A stretch of 64,000 bases of DNA from Heterohyrax brucei (Eukaryota > Chordata > Mammalia > Hyracoidea > Procaviidae): positions 7,555,501 through 7,619,500 of the forward strand of contig CM053143.1 of NCBI GenBank assembly GCA_028571685.1. The letters are read 5' to 3'. Position numbers and translations under genes: made by a program. Shown here piece after piece: positions 47,271-58,356 of this stretch. A model generated the notes under the pieces. The model was not told where the DNA came from. It did no database searches and saw only the letters and a program-made list of their open reading frames with translations. How positions within the stretch are numbered: the first letter of the stretch is position 1; each line of letters begins with the position of its first letter.

Positions 47271-47454
47271 TAAGTGTAGGAAGGACTAAATTGTAATTAA
47301 AATGGTTCACATGAAATTTTAAGTGACTGCTTCCTAAACTCCCAGGGATCTATTCCTATTAATCAAAATAATTGGAAAATATTTTTAAGGATACTGTGAT
47401 TTCCAGGCTCCTTAAAATGTATTGCCAGTTTATTTCTAGTATGAAAGAAGTGGG

Positions 47455-48034
47455 AAGGGTCCATAGTCAACACCCGTGGAAACAGCAGTCAAGAAATCAA
47501 AAGATTCTTTGTATTAAGTGAACTTGCTGTAAAAGACCTCTTTAAAATGGTAAAAAGCAAAGATGCTCGAAGACTTAGGTGTGTCTGACCGAAGCCATAG
47601 TATTTTCAGTCACCTCACATGCATGTGAAACCTGGATGACGAATAAGGAAGACTGAAGTGTTGACACCTTTGAATTATGGTGTTGGCGAAGAATACTGGA
47701 TATACATACCATGGACTGCCAGAAGGACAAACAAGTCTGTCATGGAAGAAGTACAGCCAGAATGCTTCTTAAAAGCAAGGATGGCAAAGGTGAGAGCTCG
47801 CATACTTTAGCTGTGTTATCAAGAGGGATAAGTCCCTGGAGAAGAACATTATCCTTGGTCAAGTGTCGGATCTGTGAGAAAAAGGAAGACTCTCCGTGAG
47901 GTGGATTGATAACAGTGGCTGCAACAGTGGGCTCCAGTATAACAAGGATTGTGAAGATGACAGAGGACCTCTTGTTGTAGTGTATTCTGTATGGGTTGGA
48001 ACCAACTCCATGGCTCCTAACAACAGCAACAGCA
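47455..48034 (+). mobile_element. RTE 3' fragment, sense
   Basis: AACACCCGTGGAAACAGCAG, CATGGACTGCCAGAAGGACA and AGTGGCTGCAACAGTGGGCT, ending GGCTCCTAACAACAGCAAC, the RTE tail. About 580 bp, frame broken. Confidence 0.85.
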
Positions 48035-48210
48035 GGTAGCTACTTAAAAGATCATACAGGTGATTCAGATGGTTTGCTAGCGTTAGAAATTCTAGATCTA
48101 GAACAGAAATCAGCAAACATTTTCTGTCAAGGACTAGAGAGTAAATATTTTTCATTCCGTAGACTATATAGTGTCTGTAACACATAGCCCGTTCTGTCAC
48201 TGTAGTGTGG

Positions 48211-48406
48211 AAACAGCCATGATTAGTTGCCGTTGAGTTGATTCTGATGCACGGCAGCCCCATGTGTTACTAAGGAGACTTGAGATCCATAGGGTTTTCT
48301 AGGCTGTGACCTTTGAGAAATGGATTGCCAGGCCTTGCTTCTAAGTCACTTCTGGGTTTCAGTTAATAGTTCAGTATGTAACCATTTGAGTCACCCAGGG
48401 ACTCGA
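48211..48406 (-). repeat. AfroSINE, long subtype, diverged
   Basis: Antisense TTGCCGTTGAGTTGATTCTG, TTTTCTAGGCTGTGACCTTT and CACCCAGGGACTC. Confidence 0.8.
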
Positions 48407-48488
48407 AGAACGGTCATAGAAATGAACAGGTTTGGCTTTATGGTTCCCATGAGTTGAAGCTGACTTGATAGCATCTGATGGTGGTGTG

Positions 48489-48641
48489 GGAGCCCTGGTT
48501 GCGTAGTGGTTAAGTGCTACCTCTGCTAACCAAAAGACTGGTGATTCAGATCCACCAGATAGTCTTTGGAAACTCTGTGGGGCAGTTCTGCTCTGTCTGG
48601 TAGGGTCGCTGTGAGTCAGAGTTGGCTTGATGCTTTTGGTG
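48489..48641 (+). repeat. AfroSINE
   Basis: GGAGCCCTGGTTGCGTAGTG, CTGCTAACCAAAAGACTGGT and GGTAGGGTCGCTGTGAGTCA. Confidence 0.92.
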
Positions 48642-48849
48642 GTGGCACTGGTGTTAGAATAAAACTCCCTTTGGCCTCATTCATTCTCCTTTCAAGAAGA
48701 ATGGCCACGATTGTGTTGCCTGTTTTTTTTTTTTGGCAGGGGGGCTGGTTAGAGTGGACTTTGGATCTGTTTGCTGCCAGGTAATTTAGTACTATAGTCA
48801 CCAACTCGGACTGCATTTATTAGACTCCCTGGACAAACTCCTAGGACCT

Positions 48850-48965
48850 CCACAACCTACCTCACAGCTTTGTTGCAAACAGGTAATAGATAATAATAGG
48901 TAATGTGCATTGCACAATGTACGGTACGTGCTAAGAACTCAGTAGAAGTTCGCTTCTCTGAGCAT
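48850..48965 (+). repeat. MIR-like remnant
   Basis: CTACCTCACAGCTTTGTTGC, a TAATAGATAATAATAGG stretch, then GTGCTAAGAACTCAGTAGAA follow the MIR 3' order as I recall it. Confidence 0.5.
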
Positions 48966-50452
48966 ATACAGGATGCAAGCTGAAATACTTCAATCCTGGG
49001 ATCAGGAGGGATCACTTTTTTGGGTTGCGCTGACTGGTTGGCTCAGGGTATTGCCTCTGGGAGCTGTATGGTAGCAAGCGTCACTGGGCTGTGAATAAGA
49101 AGCAATCATTGCCAGAGATGGAATACTGAGTGTTCATAGCTTATGCTCATGTAGTTTTGCAGTTGGTTCATTGCAAGTGACTGTCTGCACAACATTGGAG
49201 GCCGATAGTTATAGGAGAAGACTGAAAGTTACAATTCGAAAGAAACTATTTAATTTCTGGAAAGTGATCGTCTTGAGAAATACATAAAGTACTGTCAGTT
49301 TATGAGATTGTTTTTCCTTTTTTTTTGAGAAAGCATTATCGTGGAATGTGGCAGAAAGTTCCATTAATATGTGAAAGATTTTTGTTGGTAAGAGCTAAAA
49401 CCAAAACTGAGTATTACTTTTATTGGCGTTGAGTCTGACTTGTGGCAACTTGTGTTTGGACTCAGAATTTTAAGGAACTGGTTCCTATTCAGTATAGCTG
49501 GCCGTCATTTGTGAGGATTCGTGCAATGGTTTGTGGAAGACCTATGATTTAAAAAAAAAGGGAGGGGTTCAGGGTGCTTCTGCAATGTTTTTTCCTAAGA
49601 GGGACTATCTTTCTTTACCTTCTGTCTCCTGCCCCTCATCCTCAAATAAAGCTTGTAACTATTAGAAAAAGGAAGACGAGTTCAAGAAATAAAGGTATAC
49701 CTTTACTATTAAGCAACAAAAGAAATGTAGTTTAAAAGAAACATGTTTTCATAAAGCTGTCTTCCTTAACCTTGTTGGGAACACAGACCTCTGGAAAGCT
49801 GCCAGAGGCTATTACATCTTTCCTCAAAAAAGAACCCAATTCCCTATTCCAGTAGTTGACATAATAATCTCAGGGATTCACAGACTTCCATGAATCCATT
49901 TGGGGACAGCATGTAAAGAATCTGTGATTTAAAATGTGAACTATCATGTTATTTGTTTCTCTATAATCAAGGAAGTACATGGTTTTTCAAAATGTATTAG
50001 ACTATTTCAAGAACTGTTGCTTTTTTCCTTATTTTGTCAACTAAAGATCAGGACCTTGCTAATGACTTTTGTCATTTCTGCCTGTAAGATAGGACATTTA
50101 AAAACTGTTAAAAGTGTTTGGTCATTGATTTATTTATTAGAAGATGTAGAGCCAAATGTTACAGCCCCTATTGGAAACAGGACACAGTCTAGCGGTGAAA
50201 GTATGTGTTAGGTTCTGTCTTCAACAGCACTTATCCCAGTCTGTGTACTATATAATTTACATATTTATTTTTTCGGTTACTGCTTTCTCCCTGCTAGAGC
50301 TTAACCTCCGTGAGGGAAAGGATCTTTCTGTTCATTCAGTAACACTTGATACATACTGTCCTTATTGTCAGCTGCAATTTGTGACAATGCAGTATTGCTG
50401 GGTCTTCTGCCAACTTCACCGTCACTGGAATGCTCCAGTCTATTGTTGCAGT
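48966..50452. other. Intronic DNA with a SINE trace and an L2-like piece
   Basis: 49398-49456 is a degraded antisense AfroSINE end (GGCGTTGAGTCTGACTTGTG). 50285-50350 (GAGCTTAACCTCCGTGAGGG) is L2-like. The rest shows nothing recognised. Confidence 0.4.
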
Positions 50453-50725
50453 CACTTTGTTTCAAGTGCCTTCCAGCCTGTTGAGCTGATCTTCCAGCAC
50501 TGTATTGGCAATATTCTGTTGTGATCCATGAGTTTTCTGTGGCTGATTTTTTGGAAGTAGATTACCAGGCCTTTCTTCCTAATCTGTCTCAGACTGGAAG
50601 CTCCGCTGAAGCCTGTCCACCATGGGTGACCCTGCTGGTGTTTGAAATACATACAGCATAGCTTCCAGCATCACAGAAACACAGAACCACTGTAGTACAA
50701 CAAAGTGACAGACAGATAGTAGTAT
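50453..50725 (-). mobile_element. RTE 5'-UTR fragment without its 3' end, antisense
   Basis: GTGCCTTCCAGCCTGTTGAG, CAGACTGGAAGCTCCGCTGA and CATAGCTTCCAGCATCACAG match the antisense 5'-UTR of the RTE at 22117. Normal 5' truncation would keep the 3' end instead. Confidence 0.75.
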
Positions 50726-50902
50726 TGGATTAGATACTCAGTTAACATTGGTAGAGTGAATTAGTGAATTCAGTAAATTTTGAGGAAGGTTGAGTAGCCA
50801 GAGAGAGACAGGCAAACAGATAAAGCCCCTTTAAAGCAAACCACTGTGGTAGGGTCATTTCTTGGGTCCAGTTGCATTTGCTGTTGGTTAGAGGAGTTCT
50901 TA

Positions 50903-51086
50903 AGGAGCCCTGGTGGCGCAGATGGTTGGGTGCTTGGCTGCTGACTTGAAACCACCTCGCAGCTCTGTGGGAGAAAGAGCTGGCCGTCTGCTTTAGTAAA
51001 GTCACTGCTCGGAAAACCTGATGGGGCGGTACCACTCTGTCACTCGGGATTGCTCTGAGTTGGAATCCACTTGCCTAACAACAAAG
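50903..51086 (+). repeat. AfroSINE, variant
   Basis: GGAGCCCTGGTGGCGCAGAT, an unusual internal TTTAGTAAAGTCACTGCTCG block and a CTAACAACAA tail like that of the RTE. Confidence 0.85.
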
Positions 51087-51215
51087 ACTTACTGTTCCTG
51101 AAAAGTTAAGCTTAAAACCTGGTCAGGGATTTTCTTTACCGGTTTCGTAAAAGCAGCTTGTTGACTGATACAAGATTTTCTTTGGATGCTTAGTGATGGA
51201 TTTTTGCATCCTTTT

Positions 51216-51276
51216 GTAGGGTCAGTATGAGTCGTAATTGACTCAACAGCAGCAGGTCTGGTTTTTCGTTGGTTTT
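51216..51276 (+). repeat. AfroSINE 3' fragment
   Basis: TAGGGTCAGTATGAGTCGTA, then CAACAGCAGCAGGTCTGG. Tail half only. Confidence 0.7.
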
Positions 51277-51422
51277 ATGGTCCTGTCAAGCTGTCATTAA
51301 ACCTCATTAATGTTCACTGTGCCTTCATGGAGAGAAGGCTACTATTCCTTCCTAGAAAGAGAAGTAATGAAGACTACAGGCGAAATAATGTTACAGTAGT
51401 TCGACTATCATTTGATTAAATC

Positions 51423-51590
51423 CTAACAAAAAAACAAACCTGTTGCCTCTCAGGCAGTTCCGACTCGTAGTAACCCTAAAGGACAGGGTAGAATTTCCCC
51501 ATAGGGTTGCCAAGGAGCGTCTGGTGGATTTGAACTGCTGACCTATGGCTTAGCTGTCACAGCCGTTAAGCACCACACCACCAGGGTTCC
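51423..51590 (-). repeat. AfroSINE
   Basis: Antisense TCCGACTCGTAGTAACCC, GTCTGGTGGATTTGAACTGC and CACCAGGGTTCC. Confidence 0.9.
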
Positions 51591-51779
51591 CCAAATCCTA
51601 ACAGGGAAGCTTTGATGTAATTTCTTTGTGTGAAAAATCTGGTTTGGGGTCTTATTCTTGGCTAAAAGGATCTCAGTTTAACGCTGCACCTTCCTGTTTT
51701 GTTCCCTTATTTGAAGCTGGGCCAATAAGTACGTGAGCTTTTCTGTTGGGAAGTAGCTGCTGCTACTTTCATGTTGTTA

Positions 51780-52300
51780 AGAAATCTTACAGGAACTTCC
51801 AGGTGGTGCTGGCGAGCCCGCTGTGGTGATCGCAGGAGGAAGCGGGGCCTCGCTCAGAGAGGTGCTTCATGGAGTTGAAGGAGCAAACTTGAGATTTTCC
51901 TTCTCTTCCTTTCTGTGGCAAGAGGGTGCTGTGAGCTTACAGCGGCATTCAGTAAGGTGCTGAGGTTTCTGGTCAAGAGGAGGGGACATGGGACGTGGCG
52001 CTTCAGATTCACTACTGTTGGGGACGGAGGCTGTTAGCTTGTATTAGCTCACGTCTCTGAGGACTTGAGTTCCTCATTCCTCCTGATGTCGTGGACTTCT
52101 TCTTGATATACTTTCGTTCTGAGCTGTAGCTCCTTGTTCGTGCTCAGCTGGACTTCGCCTTGGAGTCCGTGCTGCGCTGGAAGGAAGTGCATTTCTGCCG
52201 ACACGGGTGGCTGTGCAGAGAAAGTTCCTACAGATGTGTGTTCCCATGCTAGTCACAGCTGCCCCGACGGCTGACCCACATAAGCGACCCGAAGGTTTAC
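51780..52300. other. CpG-dense intronic patch
   Basis: I count a little over twenty CpGs in about 520 bp, while the flanks have very few. It includes GAGGAAGCGGGGCCTCGCTC (near 51836) and CTGCCCCGACGGCTGACC (near 52259). No recognised repeat and no coding frame with a domain. It could be an intronic regulatory element, an alternative promoter, or a CpG-rich unknown LTR. Confidence 0.4.
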
Positions 52301-53457
52301 TCGCAAATGGTGAGGGAAGGATATAATTCCTCTTTGTAAGTGTTTGAGGGTGAAAAGAAACAGAGAATAAGGATAGGAAAGGTTGAAAAGAACAGCCTAC
52401 AAAAGGGAAGAATTACAACAGTGGATAGGGAGACGAAAAGGAGGAGACACATGAAGAAGAAGAAGCCAACCTAGTGTGTATAAGGGAGACCAGGGGGGAA
52501 ATGATGACAGTAGAAGGAAGACATTTTCTTTCCTCACTTAGTTTTCCTCCCCAGGAATGTGAAGAATGTTGACTGTAAGTAGGACAGTCATCAGTGCAGA
52601 AGAGGATGTTAAACATATAATTAAAGCAAAATAGCCCTAGATTAATTTTGGAGTCAGAAAAAGACCTCTGGTTTAACCTGCTTTGGAGAACACATTTTAT
52701 CCTCACCTCCTTGCTGTCTTTATAAAGACCATATGTATTGTATAGGAAACCTAACCTGTATGTTTTGGCTTCATTTACACATAATGTATTTAGATATTGC
52801 TTTAAAAGAAGTGTTCTTGGGCCCAAAATATTATCAAATTCTTTCTCCTTGGCAAACTAAAAAATTGCTTCCCTCAGGTAGAAGAAGGTATTATGGAGTT
52901 CCCCAAGAGTTTTAAATTGGGACTGTACTGTAGAATTTGTGAGTGCGGCATATCTTTTGTTCTTAACGAAGAATACTTGTTATGCATGAATTCAGGGCCT
53001 TCTATGAGCCAGACATGGTATGAAATTTGGGGGACGTGAAGATAGTGAGCCCCACAGGGGAGAGAAGAAGTGTCCAGAAGTAAAAACAAGGTCTGTGAAG
53101 AGTAATAGCATACACAGAGATTTAGATAAGTTAGTGAGAGACTTGAGAGTTTTCATACAGCCCAACTATGCGGAATCTGGAAAGTTTCCCGAGGAGGTGG
53201 TTTGAATAGGTTTGGGGAACAGAGTTAGAACAGGTGGAGATGTTTTAAGAGGACATTTCAGATATAGGAAAACATTTAATTGGAAACATGTAGTTTTGGG
53301 AGTGCAACCTTTGTGGGAACATGGTGAGTGGTACCAGGTGGGAGTGGACCAATGTGGGCAGGTGTAGAAAGCCATGTTTAGACTTTTGGATTCAGTTTTA
53401 CAGGTGCCAGGAGTGTTCAGGTTTTCAGGCAAACTGCTTCAGGAAGCTTAATTTGGG
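52301..53457. other. Intronic DNA, nothing recognised
   Basis: A 137-codon antisense frame (52413-52826) has no recognisable domain. Confidence 0.35.
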
Positions 53458-53465
53458 AGTAGGAG

Positions 53466-54204
53466 CATTGTTGTTGTTGGGGGCCATCGAGTTGATGCCT
53501 ACTCATAGTGACCGTGTTAACAACAGAATGAAACACTGCCCGGTCTTGCACCATGTCCACAGTCGTTTTTATGCGTAAGTCCGTTGTTGCGGCCACTGTC
53601 TCAGTCCATCTCATTGAGGGTCTTCCTCTTTTTTGCTGATTGTCCACTCTGCCAAGTGTGATGTCCTTCTCCAGGGACTGATCCTTCCTGACAACATGTC
53701 CAAAGTATGTAAGATGCAGTCTTGCCATCTTTGCTTCCAGGGAGCACTCCGGTTGTACTTCTTCCAGAACATGTCTGCTTGTTCTTTTGGCAGTCCGTGG
53801 TACATTCAGCATTCTTCTCCAATACCATAATTCAAAGGCATCAATTCTTCTTCTGTCCTCTTTGTTCATGGTTCAGCATTCGCATGCATATGATGCGATA
53901 GAAAATACAATGGCTTGGGTTAGGTGCACTTTAGTCTTCAAGGTGACATCCTTACTTTTGAGTACTTGAAAGAGATCCTTTGCAGCAGATTTTCCCAAGG
54001 CAATGCGCCTTTTGATTTCTTGACTGCTGCTTCCATAGGTTTGATTGTGGACCCAAGTAAAATGAAATCCTTGACAACCTCGATTCTTTGTCCGTTTATG
54101 ATGATGTTGCCTGTTGGTCCAGTTGTGAGGATTTTTGTCTTCCTGATGTTGAGGTGCAACCCATACTGAAGGCTGTGATCTTTGATCTTCATCAGGAAGT
54201 GAGT
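53466..54204 (-). mobile_element. RTE 3' fragment, antisense, short target duplication
   Basis: Tail CATTGTTGTTGTTGGGGGCC, then GTCCAAAGTATGTAAGATGC, ending near TTTGATCTTCATCAGG. Flanked by AGTAGGAG at 53458-53465 and 54205-54212. The antisense frame 53417-53869 includes HLTYFGHVVRKDQSLEKDI, the conserved C-terminal part of RTE ORFs. Relatively well preserved but frameshifted. Confidence 0.88.
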
Positions 54205-54212
54205 AGTAGGAG

Positions 54213-54786
54213 TAGGGGTAAGGAATTAGGAGTCGTGGTTGAAATAGAAAGTTGGGGGAGAGAGGCCCAGATGAGAAGACACATGGCATGGATTAAAGGC
54301 ACAGCAGTGAGAATGGGTGGAAGAACATCGTCTTTGGAGTACGAACAGATGAAAGCCAAGTATAAATCTGTGGTACAACTCAGAGGAAGCTGTCACAAAT
54401 GGTTCTGAAGGTCCCATCCTGGGGATACATGGTTGTGGTTATGAAAAAGGATGGAAACAAATGATTGGGGGTCAGGAGTAAGATGAACTTGGTTTATAAA
54501 TTGCTGAATTTTATTTGTTGTCTGGATGTCCAGCAAGATATATCTAGCAGACATTGGAGATATGGAGCTGAAGCTTGTGAGAGAATTTAGGGATAAAAAG
54601 TATAATAGAAGCAATAATCAAGGATGTGAAATTGGCACAAGAAACTATTTATTGAATCCTTGTTGTATGATATGCGTATGATACACTCCTAGTCTACTGT
54701 ATGTATAGGGTATTTGTCTTATATAATCCCGTGTGTGTGTTTATTCTTTACACATTTATTGTGTATATTATATGTGTTTGTGTGTA
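54213..54786. other. Intronic DNA, nothing recognised
   Basis: Ends in TG- and TA-rich low-complexity sequence from 54730. Confidence 0.35.
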
Positions 54787-54946
54787 TATTGGCACCCTGG
54801 TGGCATAGTGATTCACACCTCAGCTATTAACTGAAAGGTCAGCAGTTCAACTTCATCAGCTGCTCCTTGGAGCATTACAAGGCAGCTCTCCTCTGGCCTA
54901 TAAAGTTTCTATGAGTTGGAACCAGCTCAGCAGTACCTGTAACAAC
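54787..54946 (+). repeat. AfroSINE with RTE-like tail
   Basis: GGCACCCTGGTGGCATAGTG, AACTGAAAGGTCAGCAGTTC and TTTCTATGAGTTGGAACCAG, tail TACCTGTAACAACAAATATG. Confidence 0.87.
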
Positions 54947-55200
54947 AAATATGTATATGTATGTGTGTATATATATATATAAGACATATATTAGAAATAC
55001 ATAGAACTGACTTGACAACACCTAACAACAAATATATATTTATAAAATATAGCAAAATACGTACCACCAACTCATCAGCACCTAACAACAAATATATAGT
55101 AATGTGTATTAAAAATACACATAAAGTTACTGTTGCCTGTGTATGTAGTTATATGTCTCTATATATACTTGTGTGTGTATAAAACCACAATTACACATAT
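54947..55200 (+). repeat. AT-rich microsatellite with repeated SINE-tail pieces
   Basis: TATATA/TGTGTA runs include two further copies of CACCTAACAACAAATATA, at about 55018 and 55079, beside the tail of the preceding AfroSINE. Confidence 0.75.
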
Positions 55201-55924
55201 TATCCCTTTATACCTACTAACAAACTGAGGGGGAAAGATATTAATATGCTCACAAGCACATAGCTAGTGGCAGTGGTTGGGTCTGAACTAAGGATTGTCT
55301 GACTTGAAAGCTTTTGCTTCTCATCACTAAGAGAAAAGTAAGAGCAACATTGCTGGGGAATCCAGAGGTTTTATGAGGTTCTGATAAAATAGAGAAAGCA
55401 GAAGAAACTCAGAGGAGTTCAGTGTCAGGGTTGTTGAGAAGCAGCGCGTCAGTGATGCCAGATGCCACCATGAGATGGGGAAAAGTGAGGACTGGCAGAT
55501 GGCCTGCACTCTCTTCTAGAGTAAAATTTCTGTTCAAAAACAAAAGCTGAAATCAACCTTTAAGGGCTTAGATGAGTGAGTGTCCAGATTGTCCAGGAAC
55601 GGATGGCGACAAGTATGGATTGACGTTGTGTCCTTCTCACATGACAAGCGTAGAGCAAGAGAAATGCAAGAACAGGTGTGAGAGGAAAGGATGTGCTAGA
55701 GTGGGACTGTTGGTACCAAGACCTGACAGCTAACTTACCATGGTTCTTAGCTGCCATAGTGTCCCACTTGACTCTTGGCAAACTCATGTCCAGTGGGAGG
55801 AAACACTGGGTAGTCCCGTGGCGGCCTCATAAACAGCAGTGTGTTCAGTTCACTGTAGCAGCTCTTGTGCCAGGGCGTCTCCCCAGGGGTCTCTCAAGCC
55901 CTAGTTGGCCCTCATCTTGACCAG
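55201..55924. other. Intronic DNA, nothing recognised
   Basis: No supported exon or named repeat. Confidence 0.35.
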
Positions 55925-56212
55925 ACATTATGTCCTTCTCTGCTAATAATTGATTCCTCCTGATGACATGTCCAAAGCAAGCAAGTCAAATGATTTTCTA
56001 TTGTGATCTGTAAGGTTTTTAGTAGCTAATTTTTGGAAGTAGATTATCAAGCCTTTCTTCTTAGTCTGCCTTAGTCTGGAAGCGTCACTGAACCCTGTCC
56101 ACTATGGGTAACACTGCTAGTCTTAGAAATGCTGATAGCATAGCGTCCAGCATCACAGTTGCACACCAACTACTACAGTATGAGAAACTGATAGATGGAT
56201 GGTGATACAGCT
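55925..56212 (-). mobile_element. Internally deleted RTE, antisense
   Basis: ATGTCCTTCTCTGCTAATAA and GACATGTCCAAAGCAAGCAA (RTE 3' region) join directly at about 55985 to antisense RTE 5'-UTR: TAGTCTGGAAGCGTCACTGA and CATAGCGTCCAGCATCACAG. The EN and RT region is missing. Confidence 0.7.
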
Positions 56213-56261
56213 AATTAGTCACTCAAATTCCAATTGCCTGTAAGTTGTGTATGAGGTTAAA

Positions 56262-56300
56262 AAAGAAAGAAACCGTTGCCACTGAGTCAGTTCTGGCTCA
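56262..56300 (-). repeat. AfroSINE tail fragment
   Basis: Antisense AAACCGTTGCCACTGAGTCA and CTGGCTCATC. Confidence 0.5.
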
Positions 56301-56406
56301 TCTGATATAAGGGCCCTCTTTTAAGGAACTTGAACAGGTATGTAAGTAACCCTTTTGGAAGTTATAGGGTCTATGTAGATTGAGTTCATTCTGCTGTTTT
56401 ATGTAC

Positions 56407-58345
56407 ATTTACTTTTTTTTATTATGATTGAGTGAAAATGTATATTTGCATATAAATTTGCGTGCCCGCCTATATGCAGCTCTGACTGCTCTCTCTGCAC
56501 GGTGACAGCACACTCTTCCTCTCCGCTCCATACGTGTCTTATCCTCCCAACAATCTTCTATCCCCTCCTCTCCACCCACTCCCCTGCCTCTGGTAAGAGT
56601 TCAGCAGGATGACATCCTATAGATGCATAGAACCATAAAGTGCACACATGATATGGACACTCTGTGTTGCTAAGTCTGATTCATTCCCATACAAAGAGTT
56701 GACCTCCATTATAATTTATGGACAGGGGTGGCATCAGGGCCAGGGGCCATTCTCCCAGGGGAACTTTGAGGCCCCTGGACCATCAGTTGTGGTCTTTTAG
56801 TGGAGATCTCAGGGTGCACTCCTTTTTATTCTTGTGTTGACAGTGAGACTCAAGTCTGTGAGCTCCATCACGGCTATCACTGGTGGTGGCCAGGCACCAT
56901 CCGGTTCTTCCGGTCACAAGTCAGTGTAGCCACCCACTCACATGGGTTTCTCTGTCTTCTGGGTTCTCTTTTTCCCATGTCATTTTGGTCCTTGGTGATC
57001 ATCCATTCCTGCTGAGTTGGGATCATTTGCTGTGCCCTCAGATGGCAGCTTGGCAGCTTTTGAAACCCCAGACGCCACTCACCAGTATGGGGTGCAGAGG
57101 CTCTCTTGGCAAAATGCTAGTTGTGCCAATTGGCTTCAATTTGCTCTGAGAGCATGGTCCCTGCCCCACTGTCTGAGCTACTCTGTCCTTGAAATATTGG
57201 TTAAGATGGGAGGAGTAATTCTGTTAAAAAATGTTGAAGTCCAGTTAATATTGATCTTCTTTCTAACGTGTGTTGTCACAGATTTCACCCAACCAAATTT
57301 CTATCAACTATTTAATCTAAACCCGCCCCCCCACCCTTCCTCCCTCACTAACATTGCAGCAGTCAAAGAGTCTTTTCTTCTATGCATGAGTCTGTTTTTA
57401 AGTTCTTATCGTAGGGCCTCTCATACAGTATTTGTCCTTTTGTTGCTGACTGCTTTCACTCAGCATAATGTCTTCCAATTGAAACCAAGTTATGAGATAT
57501 TTCCTAAAATCATCATTGTTCTTTATCATTGCATAATGTTCCATTGAGTATATTTACCATAGTTTACCTATCTATTCTTATGTTGTTGGGCATTTGGGTT
57601 GATTCCATCTTTTTACTATTGTGGACTGTGCTGCAATAAACATTCGTGTGCATGTATCAGTTGGTGTGAATGTAGTCCCCATTTATCTGTTTTCTGTTGT
57701 TTGTGCTTTGATTGACAGATTTTGAAGTCTGTCTACGTTGTGTAGTAAAGCTGCCATTATTGTTCCTACTTTTTCCTAGATGAGCTTTATCGTTTTAGAT
57801 TTGATATTTAGGTCTTTTATCCAGTTTGAGTTGATTTTTGTGTAAAGTGTAAGATATGGGTCTTGTTTCAATTTATTGCAGGTGGATATCCAATTCTGCC
57901 AGCACCATTTGTTGAAGATATGGTTTTTACCCCAGTTTAATATTTTAATGCCTTTGTCAAGTATCAGCTGTTCATAGGAAGATGGTGTCATCTTTGGGAT
58001 CCCAATTCTGTTCCATTGATCTGTCTGTCTCTTTTTGTACCTGTATCGGGCTGTTTTGACTACTGTGGCAGTGTAATAGGTTCTAAAGTCAGGTAGTAAG
58101 AGGCTTCCCAGTGTGTTCTTCTTCTTCAGTAGTGCCTTTCTTATCCAGTCTTCTTCCCTTTCCAAACAAAGTTGGTGATTTGTTTCTATATCTCGTTAAA
58201 AAATGTCACAGGAATTTGTATTGGGATTGCATTATGTAAGGAGATGGCTTTGGGTAAAATAGACATCCTCACAGTGTTAAGTCTTCCTATCTATGAGCAG
58301 TGTAGGTTTCTCCATTTATGTAAGTCTCTCTTAGCTTCTTCTTTC
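56407..58345 (-). mobile_element. L1, antisense, with internal deletion, cut by a second L1
   Basis: T-run and 3'-UTR from 56411, then ORF2 C-terminal sequence. The minus frame 57776-58165 encodes LRKKNTL-type and [38 protein letters not shown]. Compared with the next L1 it lacks about 525 bp near 57675. It ends at about 58345, where the second L1's A-tail begins. Confidence 0.85.
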
Positions 58346-58356
58346 TTTGTGTGTGT

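Noticed and set aside
53417..53869. 150-codon antisense frame as a gene
   Set aside because: It is RTE LINE sequence with the standard tail at 53466, and the start extends into flanking DNA.
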